Source: Anaerolineales bacterium
Lineage (GTDB): Bacteria; Chloroflexota; Anaerolineae; 4572-78; J111
DNA: 34,258 bases
Reading direction: 5' to 3'
NCBI GenBank assembly: GCA_020634935.1
Contig: JACKAT010000061.1
Coordinates: 1 to 34,258 of the forward strand
A program made the position numbers and the translations under genes. Positions 24,634 through 32,633 of the stretch are shown here, piece by piece. Numbering within the stretch: the first letter of the stretch is position 1; every line of letters begins with the position of its first letter. Under the pieces are notes generated by a model. It was not told the DNA's origin and searched no databases. It saw only the letters and a program-made list of their open reading frames with translations.

Positions 24634-27600
24634 ATGCATTCCTCCCTTTTCTACAAAGCTGTTCATATCGTCGCGCTGATATCACTCCTGTTTACGACAA
24701 TCTCGCCTGCTTTAGCCGCGCCGGCTGTCCCGGCGTTCTCCTCGGCCACGACTGCCGATGCTCTTTTCCCAAAGAGGATTCTCCAGGAGCCGGTGCTCGC
24801 TTTTCTTAACGCCCTTCGTTCGTCATTTGTGGAACCAACAGCCTCTAACCCAGCTGCGACCCTACCGGCAAAGCATACCTCAAGTTCAGCCTTCCCGGAC
24901 GCAGAACTATCTACTTACAAGCCAGGAAACCCCGATCTCAGAAACAAAGCCCTAACCACAGCCGTTGTAACCAACACGCTTTATCTGCCCCTTCTCTTGC
25001 GCAACGGTGACAGCGCCGCGAATCCTGATGCGGAGGTTGAGGTGCTTATCACACCGGAAACGGGCGGCAGCCTGACATCGAATGATGGAAATGTCACCGT
25101 TGATGTTCCGGCTGGAGCGGTTAAAACCCCCATCTATCTGCGCTATACGCCCCAGAGCCAGCCCACCGTCTTAAGCGGCCCTACCATACAGGACCAGTTC
25201 TCTTTGGAAGCGAACCAAGTAGCCGATAACAGTCCGGTGAAAACATTCGACCTGCCGGTTCAGATTTCGGTTCAACCCACCAACTCCATTACCAATACCC
25301 ATTGGACTTTAGCCAGTTGGAATTCCATCGTTGGGTGGCAAGCCCTGCCGACCATCTATGACCCAGCCTTACAACAATTCTCGGCACAGACGATGCAGAC
25401 ATCGACCTTTGCCTTGAAGACCAAAATTATTGCCGCCGCTATTACCCAATTAGCCCCACCTATCCCTGAAACCCCTTATTCGCAGCCATTACCATTTACT
25501 TTCCTGATTAGCACGACGACTCATCTTCACAATGCCAATGACACTGTCTTGTTATCATCCACCTCAGACGGCTCCGGCGCTATATCAACGGATGATTATG
25601 TCGCTATTTATTTCTTAACATCAGGCGGTGTTTACACCAAAAACCATAGTGCCTATGGGCCTGGAATTACAGAATTCCCTCCTACCGATGTTACCAACCT
25701 CCTCGTCTCCGGAAACAACACTATCAAAATTGAGTTAGTCAATCTTATTGCCCCTGTCTACAGTACAAAAGGTTACTACTTGGTCGGCATCGATAAAAAT
25801 CTGGGTGATATAGTTCCCCCTACCATTTTCAATGTAACGCGTTGGATGAACGGACAAGGCAATGTCATCATTCGAGCACAGGTATTTGATGCTTCAGGGG
25901 TAGGGAATGTAACCCTGCTGTTCAACGGCAGCGCTATCACCATGATCCCGGTCGGTGGCGGTTTCTATCAAGCCATCGTTCCCAGCAATATCGGTCAAAT
26001 CAATAGTTTCCAAATTACCGCCACCGATACAGTAGGTAACCCCGGCTTTTTTCCGAATGCCACCACCTCTGCCGATTTCCTGGGCTACCAATCGCGGCGG
26101 CTGGGCTGGGGGGTATGTAAAGATTCGGGCTGCCCGCCCGGGCAATGCGGCTGCGATGCCGACCCGGTCAATACCTCTAACGGCAACTTCACCGACCGGG
26201 TGACCGACCTGGTCATCCCCGGCATCGGCGACACCGAGCTGCGGATCGAGCGGGGCTACAACTCCCTGCCCAATGAGCCGCTGGGCGTTATCCGCTACAA
26301 GGCAACTGATAGCGGGGTTGAGCAGGAAGCCATCAATGCCCATCCTGAACCCTTTGGTCCGGGCTGGACTTCTCCTTTGATGACCAGTCTCATCGTTATG
26401 ACCTACACCACACCGAACACGGCCCAGGTGCGCTACGCCGATGGTCACACCGCCGAATTTGAGGACAGCGGCGGCGGCGCCTTTACCGCCTTCGAGCCAC
26501 GGGTCTACGACACCTTGACCGGCGATAGCAGCGGGTATACCCTGACCCGCAAGAATGGCACCGAATACCACTTTGATACCGATGGCGACCTGACCGAAAT
26601 CATTGACCGCAACGATAACACCGTTACCTTGACCTATGATGGCGAGAAGCGCCTGATACGGGCCGACAACTCCGCCGGGTATGGCTTGGAGTTTGCGTAT
26701 AACGATACCAACCCTGACTTAATTACCGACATCTACGCCTCATTAGACCGCCACCTTCATTATGAGTATGATGACGGCCATCTCATCGAGGCTACCGACC
26801 CCAATGGCAACGTGACCACCTATGAATATGATGGCGGGCGGTTGTCAAAAGTAACCTTACCCGATAATAAACCGTCTCTGGCAATAAAGTATGACTCCAC
26901 GCTGGGCCTGGCAACCGAACAGACCATGGGCGACACGGCCACCTACACCTTTGACTATAACGGCCTCACCACCACGATGACCGACAACCTGAACCACACC
27001 ACAACCCACGTTTACGATGCCGATTACCGTATTATCGAACTGCATGATGAAGACGGTAACACCGAATATTTTAATTACGACGCTGACGAGCAGCGAATCT
27101 TCTTCCAGGACAAAAACGGCAATCAGTGGCACTATGACTATGATAACCAGGGCAATCTACTGGAACGGCGCGACCCGGTCGACAGCTGCGGCCTCGATCC
27201 TACAGCGGAAGATGTTACTACTTGGACCTATAACAACTATGGTCAGGTCACTTCGATGCTCACTGCTTTGGGTCATACCTGGCTGTATATATACGACGCA
27301 GCCGGCAACCTGACCAAAGTCATCGCTCCGGATCAATCGGAAACAAACCTGGTTTATGACGAGCGGGGCTTACCCATCAAGATCACCGACTCTCTGGAGC
27401 GGGTGACGCGCTTCGCCTATGATACCTTTGGCAATCTAGAACGCACCGTCGATGCGACCGGCCACTTGAGCCTATCGTCCTACGATTTGGCCGGGCGGGA
27501 GGTTGCCTTCACCGATGCCAATGATCACACCGTCTATTTTGACTATGATCACAACAGCAACCTGACCCGCATCGCCGACGCCAAGCAGCAAGTCACGACC

Positions 27601-30600
27601 TTCACTTACGATGCCAACAACCAACTCATCAGCAGCCGAGACCGGCGGGGCGTGGTCAGCGATTTCGAATACAACAAATACCTCCAGCTAACCGGCGAGC
27701 GAGACTTTCCCGATGGGCAGTGGCAGCGATACGCTTATGATGCTCTTCATCGCCAGGAGCGTGTCACAGACCGGCTGGGCTACGTTACCCACTACGGTTA
27801 TGATGAACTCAACCGTCTGGAAACCGTCACCGACCCGCTCGGCGCGGTTACCCGCTACGGCTACGATGCCAACGGCAACCTCAACAAAATCACCGACAAG
27901 CTCAACGCCGCCACCGAAATCAAGTACGATGCCGCCAATCGGGTCAAGGTGCTGACCGATGCGGCTGGCTACACAACCGAATACTGCTACGATGTCGAAG
28001 ACCGGCTGCTGCAGGTGATCGACACCCGGGGCGGCGTCACCGGCTACAGCTACGATAAACTTGACCGCCTGACCGCCATCACCGACCCGCTCGGCGCGAC
28101 GACCCGCTACGAATACGACAGCGAGGGCAACCGCACCGCCGTCATCGATGCGGCCGGTCGCCGGACGGAGTACGTCTATGATAAGCTCAACCGGCTGACG
28201 AGCCTTGTCCGGCCCGGACTGCCCGGTGATCTGCATCCCACCACCACGTTTGGCTACGACCCGGTCGGCAATATCATCGCTATCACCTCGCCGCGTGGCT
28301 TTGTGACAACCTTTACCTATGATGACAACGACAACCTGGCGACCATCACCGATCCCCTCAACGGCCAGGTCAGCTACACCTACGACGCCGAAGACAACCC
28401 CCTGACGGTTACCGACCCGAACGGGCATACGACCACCACCAGCTACGACCCGGTGGGCTTGCCCCTACGCATCGAAGACCCGCTGGCGCACGTGACCCGC
28501 TTTGAATACGACGCCGCCTATAACCTGGTGAAAGTCATCAACGCCCAGGATCGGCCTACGCTTTACGATTACGACCCCCTCCAGCGCCTGGTTCGCCAGA
28601 CCGATCCTCTGGGGAATATGACCCACTACAAGCGGGACGCGCGCGGCCAGGTGACCGCCATGGCCGACGCCAAGGGCCAGACCACCCGCTACAGTTACGA
28701 TCTTTTGGGCCGGCTGGTAACCGTCACCGATGCCCTGGCCGGGTTGACCCACTACGAATATGATCCGGCCGGCAACCTGGCCGCCATCACCGACGCCAAA
28801 GACCAAGTCACCCGCTTTGCCTACGACCTGCGCAACCAGCTCACCAAAGAGGTCAACCCCCTCGATAACAGTTGGCACTACGGCTATGATGCGGTCGGCA
28901 ACCTGGTGCGCCGCGTCGATGCCGAACAGCAGGTGACCCTCTACCACTACGACTCCAACGACCGCTTGATTAAGATCGACTACCCCGCCGCCGACGTTCT
29001 GTTTGCCTACGATCTGGACGGCAACGAGACCCAAATGTGCGATTGGCTGGGCTGCACCGGCCACACCTACGACCCGCTGGGCCGCCAAACGGCCACCACC
29101 GACTGGCTGGGGCGCACCATCGCCCGCAGTTATGACCCGGCCGGCAACCTGACCGGCCTGACCTACCCCAACGGCTATCAGGTTGGCTACAGCTACGATG
29201 CCAACGACTGGCTGACCGACGTCACCGACCCCCACGGCGATGTCAGCACCTATGAACACAACCCCCTGGGCCAGGTTACCCGCCTGCTGCACCCCAACGG
29301 CACCGTGGCCGCGTTCACCTACGACAAGGCCAACCGGCTAACCGGCATCGACAACCGCCGCATGCTGGCCGCCCAACCCCAGAGCGCCTACGCCTACGCG
29401 CTGGACAAAGTCGGCAACCGCACCCAGGTCATCGAGACCCGGGCCGCCTTCGACGGCAGCGCCGACCCGGTCGTGCTGACCCACGATTACGAATACGATG
29501 CCCTCAACCGCCTGATCAACGCCGCCACCCAGGCCCCGGATAGCGCCACCACCTACACCTTCGACGCCGTCGGCAACCGGCTCGACAAAAGCGGCACCGT
29601 CCTCAGCCCCGACCCCGGCACGCCCGAACTGCCCGTTGCCCCCCGCCCGGAGGCCGTCAGCAGCAGCTACAACGCCGCCAACCAGCTCACCTCCGTCAGC
29701 GACCCCGACTCAACCACGGCGTTGACCTATGACCGCAACGGCAACCGCATCCGGGAAGTGGAGGTCATTGCGGCCGAAGATAAAACCGTCGTAACCGAGT
29801 ATGGCTACGACATCGAGAACCGGCTGGTGGCCGTTACCAAATCAACCAACAGCAAGGTCACGATGACGGCCACCTACACCTACGATGGCTATGGACGGCG
29901 GGTGCGCAAAGCCGTCAGCTACCCCAACGGCGGCCACCCCAACCAGACGCTGACTTATCTTTATGATAATTTAGAGATTATTGGGGTGCAGCTTGAAAAA
30001 GGCGGCTCTGTTACGGAAAGTTACTACTATTTGGCCTCCTCTCCCATCACCGGCATGCGCCGTCCTTATGCTATGGAGCGGTTGTCTAGTAATAAACGTT
30101 ACTGGTATCAAATGGATGGCCAGGACAGTATCGTCGCCTTAACGGGACAAGACGGCAAGCTGGTTTCTCCTTTCCTTTATGATGAATACGGGCAAATTCT
30201 GGTCGGGGATACCGATTTACAGATCTTTACCTATACAGCACAGGATTATGATTCGGAGACGGGACTGTATCACTTCTACGCGCGGCATTATGATTCACAC
30301 GCAGGCGTATGGCTCACCCAAGATAGATGGCGGGGCCAAATATTTACCTCCTCAAGTTTACATCGATATCAATATACCTACAGTAATCCAATTAGTTATT
30401 ATGATCCAACAGGATATTGGCCTGAGTTTGTAGAAAAAGCTGTAAATACAGGAAGCCAAGTTGTTTCAAAATCATTTGACTCCACACTAAAAGTTCTTGA
30501 TAGAACGGCACAATGGGTTGGTCAAAATCAAGATACAATAATAAAGGGATCTTTAACTGTTGCGGCAGTAGCCGGTACTGCTGCTTTGTGTGCTGCTACT

Positions 30601-31296
30601 GTAGGAGTTGCTTGTATAGCCGGTGCTGCTATTGGTGCTGTTGCTGGTGCAGGAGGGGAACTTATTACCCAAGTCGTTCAACAAAATGGTGATACATCCA
30701 ATATTGACTTCAAGGCGGTAGGCATTGCTGCGTTAAGTGGAGGTATAACTGGGGCTATATCAACCGTTATTCCTTCATTTAGTGGAATAAAAACTATCCC
30801 AAAGGCTATTAGATTGGCTGAGCCCTTAATTTCGGCAACTATACAAGAGAGTACAAAATCAATCTTTAAAGGTATATATGGTGAAGAAATGCCTAGTGCG
30901 GGAGAGTTTTTTACAAATGTTGCCATTACCTCAGTTACTAATTTTGTAGGTGGAAAGGCTCTGAACCATTTCTTTCCTAAGGTTAGAGGACCTCGATATT
31001 ATAGCACACGTGAGTATGCACCTCTGAAGCCACTAACGAAGATGTTTGGAAAAAATGCAACGCGAGAAATATGGGCTAGTAATGTAGTAGGTGAAATAGC
31101 AAGTTCCTATGGTGGTGAGCTTTTTCTCAAACCTATGTGGAATGATCTAACTACAAATCGTACGTTGTACTCGCCAAGAACAATTATTGGTTATGATGAG
31201 TATGGTCATGAAGTATATAAATGGGATAAATATGTCAACGGCTACAGCTCTCAGCAATCCTATTTTTTCAATTCAACAAATCAGTATTGTCAGTAG
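24634..31296 (+). CDS. Giant secreted RHS/YD-repeat protein with variable C-terminal tip
   Basis: About 2220 residues; ATG 24634 or the adjacent GTG 24631. Signal peptide ending ISPALA; a TLYLPLLLRN segment (about 115); a ZU5-like domain (about 132-165, GGSLTSNDGNVTVDVPAGAV); beta-sandwich regions; a DUF6531-type entry motif (DPVNTSNGNF, about 506); about 45 YD repeats (about 640-1775) that should wrap into a shell; and the RHS core domain ending YDSETGLYHFYARHYD and DPTGYW (about 1929). Everything after is the tip: an Ala/Gly-rich hydrophobic segment (about 1970-2010), then an unrecognised domain ending NQYCQ. In RHS systems the tip is a toxin held in the shell. Here no known toxin family is identified and no immunity gene is recognisable downstream. 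GC drops sharply from about 29950 onward. A polysaccharide- or cell-surface-binding role without toxin is also possible. Confidence 0.88.
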   Translation: MHSSLFYKAVHIVALISLLFTTISPALAAPAVPAFSSATTADALFPKRILQEPVLAFLNALRSSFVEPTASNPAATLPAKHTSSSAFPDAELSTYKPGNPDLRNKALTTAVVTNTLYLPLLLRNGDSAANPDAEVEVLITPETGGSLTSNDGNVTVDVPAGAVKTPIYLRYTPQSQPTVLSGPTIQDQFSLEANQVADNSPVKTFDLPVQISVQPTNSITNTHWTLASWNSIVGWQALPTIYDPALQQFSAQTMQTSTFALKTKIIAAAITQLAPPIPETPYSQPLPFTFLISTTTHLHNANDTVLLSSTSDGSGAISTDDYVAIYFLTSGGVYTKNHSAYGPGITEFPPTDVTNLLVSGNNTIKIELVNLIAPVYSTKGYYLVGIDKNLGDIVPPTIFNVTRWMNGQGNVIIRAQVFDASGVGNVTLLFNGSAITMIPVGGGFYQAIVPSNIGQINSFQITATDTVGNPGFFPNATTSADFLGYQSRRLGWGVCKDSGCPPGQCGCDADPVNTSNGNFTDRVTDLVIPGIGDTELRIERGYNSLPNEPLGVIRYKATDSGVEQEAINAHPEPFGPGWTSPLMTSLIVMTYTTPNTAQVRYADGHTAEFEDSGGGAFTAFEPRVYDTLTGDSSGYTLTRKNGTEYHFDTDGDLTEIIDRNDNTVTLTYDGEKRLIRADNSAGYGLEFAYNDTNPDLITDIYASLDRHLHYEYDDGHLIEATDPNGNVTTYEYDGGRLSKVTLPDNKPSLAIKYDSTLGLATEQTMGDTATYTFDYNGLTTTMTDNLNHTTTHVYDADYRIIELHDEDGNTEYFNYDADEQRIFFQDKNGNQWHYDYDNQGNLLERRDPVDSCGLDPTAEDVTTWTYNNYGQVTSMLTALGHTWLYIYDAAGNLTKVIAPDQSETNLVYDERGLPIKITDSLERVTRFAYDTFGNLERTVDATGHLSLSSYDLAGREVAFTDANDHTVYFDYDHNSNLTRIADAKQQVTTFTYDANNQLISSRDRRGVVSDFEYNKYLQLTGERDFPDGQWQRYAYDALHRQERVTDRLGYVTHYGYDELNRLETVTDPLGAVTRYGYDANGNLNKITDKLNAATEIKYDAANRVKVLTDAAGYTTEYCYDVEDRLLQVIDTRGGVTGYSYDKLDRLTAITDPLGATTRYEYDSEGNRTAVIDAAGRRTEYVYDKLNRLTSLVRPGLPGDLHPTTTFGYDPVGNIIAITSPRGFVTTFTYDDNDNLATITDPLNGQVSYTYDAEDNPLTVTDPNGHTTTTSYDPVGLPLRIEDPLAHVTRFEYDAAYNLVKVINAQDRPTLYDYDPLQRLVRQTDPLGNMTHYKRDARGQVTAMADAKGQTTRYSYDLLGRLVTVTDALAGLTHYEYDPAGNLAAITDAKDQVTRFAYDLRNQLTKEVNPLDNSWHYGYDAVGNLVRRVDAEQQVTLYHYDSNDRLIKIDYPAADVLFAYDLDGNETQMCDWLGCTGHTYDPLGRQTATTDWLGRTIARSYDPAGNLTGLTYPNGYQVGYSYDANDWLTDVTDPHGDVSTYEHNPLGQVTRLLHPNGTVAAFTYDKANRLTGIDNRRMLAAQPQSAYAYALDKVGNRTQVIETRAAFDGSADPVVLTHDYEYDALNRLINAATQAPDSATTYTFDAVGNRLDKSGTVLSPDPGTPELPVAPRPEAVSSSYNAANQLTSVSDPDSTTALTYDRNGNRIREVEVIAAEDKTVVTEYGYDIENRLVAVTKSTNSKVTMTATYTYDGYGRRVRKAVSYPNGGHPNQTLTYLYDNLEIIGVQLEKGGSVTESYYYLASSPITGMRRPYAMERLSSNKRYWYQMDGQDSIVALTGQDGKLVSPFLYDEYGQILVGDTDLQIFTYTAQDYDSETGLYHFYARHYDSHAGVWLTQDRWRGQIFTSSSLHRYQYTYSNPISYYDPTGYWPEFVEKAVNTGSQVVSKSFDSTLKVLDRTAQWVGQNQDTIIKGSLTVAAVAGTAALCAATVGVACIAGAAIGAVAGAGGELITQVVQQNGDTSNIDFKAVGIAALSGGITGAISTVIPSFSGIKTIPKAIRLAEPLISATIQESTKSIFKGIYGEEMPSAGEFFTNVAITSVTNFVGGKALNHFFPKVRGPRYYSTREYAPLKPLTKMFGKNATREIWASNVVGEIASSYGGELFLKPMWNDLTTNRTLYSPRTIIGYDEYGHEVYKWDKYVNGYSSQQSYFFNSTNQYCQ

Positions 31297-31357
31297 AAAT
31301 TAATATGACTTCACAATTTATAAAAAGAGTCAGCTTATAGATTGGGCAAAGTACATA

Positions 31358-31789
31358 ATGTATACAAGCCAAGTTATTCTCTTAACCTTTATCATCGGAA
31401 TAATCTTAAATAGCCTCTCTAACCTTCCATCAACTGTTTTTGCTGCAATGCAGTCGCTGCCTGAGCAGGTTTCGAATGCTTTCCAATGCACTCCGCCGCT
31501 TACCTCCACCCTCTACTACAAATCCGCCCAAGGACTGATGCCCCCGGCCTACGTCCTCGATCCCGACGCACCGGCCGAATTGAGCATATCGGCCCTTTCC
31601 ATTCCGTTCCTCAATCCCTACACCACCCAACCAGTCGGCAGTTGGCCCCAGGTCATCGCCGCCGCCGATCTGACCGGGGGAGGACAACAGCGGATTGAGA
31701 AAGGAACGGATAGCGGAGGTCGGCGATTAGCGCCAGTTGCTCAGGTATTCGAGCCAATCGCGCATTGCTTCAGCCGGGCGAGCGTTTAA
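31358..31789 (+). pseudogene. Truncated copy of the VCBS/FG-GAP gene start
   Basis: An AT-rich leader encoding a signal-peptide-like segment (about residues 1-30) joins, from 31502, a 176-bp block that matches 32801-32976 of the downstream VCBS gene with 8 differences and no gaps. The shared frame gives 58 or more residues with a single substitution (Pro for Thr). At 31677 homology ends and the frame runs on for about 37 unrelated residues to a stop at 31789, overlapping the 3' end of the toxin gene on the other strand. No Shine-Dalgarno is visible. The leader is unlike that of the intact gene. I read this as the decayed 5' end of a former paralogue; a short secreted peptide is a less likely alternative. 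Confidence 0.65.
31502..31677 (+). repeat. Direct repeat copy 1 (other copy 32801-32976)
   Basis: 176-bp direct repeat at a distance of 1299 bp, about 95 percent identical with no indels, flanking the toxin-antitoxin module. Confidence 0.9.
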
Positions 31790-32086
31790 CAATTTCAGCA
31801 AACGACGGACAATGACGCCGGTTTCCAATTGGTTAGAGACGATAATCCCAGCGTGGTGACGGTTCGTGGTCAGAAAGGTTTTATGAAGACGCATAAAGTC
31901 ACCCCGGTTGAAACTGAATAGAACCCGGTTCTGCGCGGTGGCATAAAGAAGGTTTTCTTCATCAGAGTAACCAACTAAGCCCGCTTCAAACGCTGTTGTC
32001 ACATCGATTTGCCTGGCCCGTAAGGCGCGGATAATCCCGGCCCGCATCGCATCTTCATCAAAGTAGAGCCGGGTGGGATCAGCCAT
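31727..32086 (-). CDS. DUF5615-family PIN-like toxin
   Basis: 119 residues. The start RLYFDED (Asp10, Glu11, Asp12), SDEENL (Asp42 to Glu44) and FSFNRGDF (Asp63) give the acidic residues expected of PIN-like nucleases of the DUF5615 family, which are toxins partnered by DUF433 antitoxins. Predicted to be a metal-dependent RNase; the target is unknown. The gene overlaps the antitoxin gene by 8 bp (32079-32086), so translation is coupled and no separate ribosome binding site is needed. Its 3' end overlaps the truncated VCBS fragment on the opposite strand. Confidence 0.88.
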   Translation of the reverse strand: MADPTRLYFDEDAMRAGIIRALRARQIDVTTAFEAGLVGYSDEENLLYATAQNRVLFSFNRGDFMRLHKTFLTTNRHHAGIIVSNQLETGVIVRRLLKLLNARPAEAMRDWLEYLSNWR

Positions 32087-32363
32087 TGGCTTCGGACGCG
32101 CTCTGTTTCATCAACGCTTCTTCGGAGTCGGCCTCGATATCAGCTTCAATTTCGGCTGTGTGGAGGTGATAGTAGGTCAAGGCCGCATAGATTTGGGCCA
32201 GGTTTAACGGGAGTTCGCCGGCAATATCTTCGGCGGATAACCCTAGTTTGTAAAGAGCAGCAATCGTTCGCACGGTAGTGCCGGTTCCGGCAATAATGGG
32301 CCGTCCCCCCCGGAGATTGGGGTCCGTAATAATCAACCCTTCAAGCGTTTGGCTGGTTGGCAT
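32079..32363 (-). CDS. DUF433-family antitoxin
   Basis: 94 residues. GRPIIAGTGTTVRTIAALYKLGLSAEDIA is the DUF433 (VapB-like) helix-turn-helix signature: the recognition part lies at about 18-48, followed by LNLAQIYAALTYYHLHTAEI. It should bind the upstream DNA and neutralise the DUF5615 toxin encoded just downstream. ATG 32363 has AAAGGAG with a 7-nt spacer. The region upstream (32388-32527) holds a T/G-rich short-repeat tract and a perfect 20-bp palindrome that could take part in autoregulation. Confidence 0.88.
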   Translation of the reverse strand: MPTSQTLEGLIITDPNLRGGRPIIAGTGTTVRTIAALYKLGLSAEDIAGELPLNLAQIYAALTYYHLHTAEIEADIEADSEEALMKQSASEANG

Positions 32364-32387
32364 CGGTTAGCTCCTTTGAAAATAGTG

Positions 32388-32432
32388 GGTTAGTTAGTTG
32401 ATTGGTCGGTTTGTTGGTTTGTGGGTTGGTTG
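32388..32432. repeat. Short T/G-rich repeat tract upstream of the toxin-antitoxin genes
   Basis: Irregular repeats of TTAG, TTGG and GTTTG steps over about 45 bp, immediately upstream of the antitoxin ribosome binding site (minus strand: AACCA-type repeats). Such a tract could vary in length by slippage. Confidence 0.55.
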
Positions 32433-32507
32433 TCATCCAACTATCAAACCAGTCAACTAACATTTTCATTAAAAAAGGTGTCTTCTCAAAAAGTGGAGAC
32501 CTTTGTA

Positions 32508-32527
32508 GGACAAACTTAAGTTTGTCC
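32508..32527. promoter_or_regulatory. Perfect 20-bp palindrome
   Basis: GGACAAACTTAAGTTTGTCC is fully palindromic, with partial extension on both sides. It lies between the divergent antitoxin (minus) and VCBS (plus) genes. It may be an operator or a copy of a widespread GGGACAAACTTAAG repeat. Confidence 0.5.
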
Positions 32528-32633
32528 CACAAAACCAAAAGGTATTAAAGCTATTTTAGCATACAGAGTTGTAACAACCAACTCTCCGTTTTTAACAAGT
32601 TGTTGTTTCGGTTAATAAATAAGGAGGCCACGA

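Noticed and set aside
27688..29292. Long minus-strand frames (27688-28428, 28465-29292) inside the RHS gene
   Set aside because: Val/Gly-rich shadows of YD-repeat codons; the plus frame continues through the whole region with a consistent RHS pattern.
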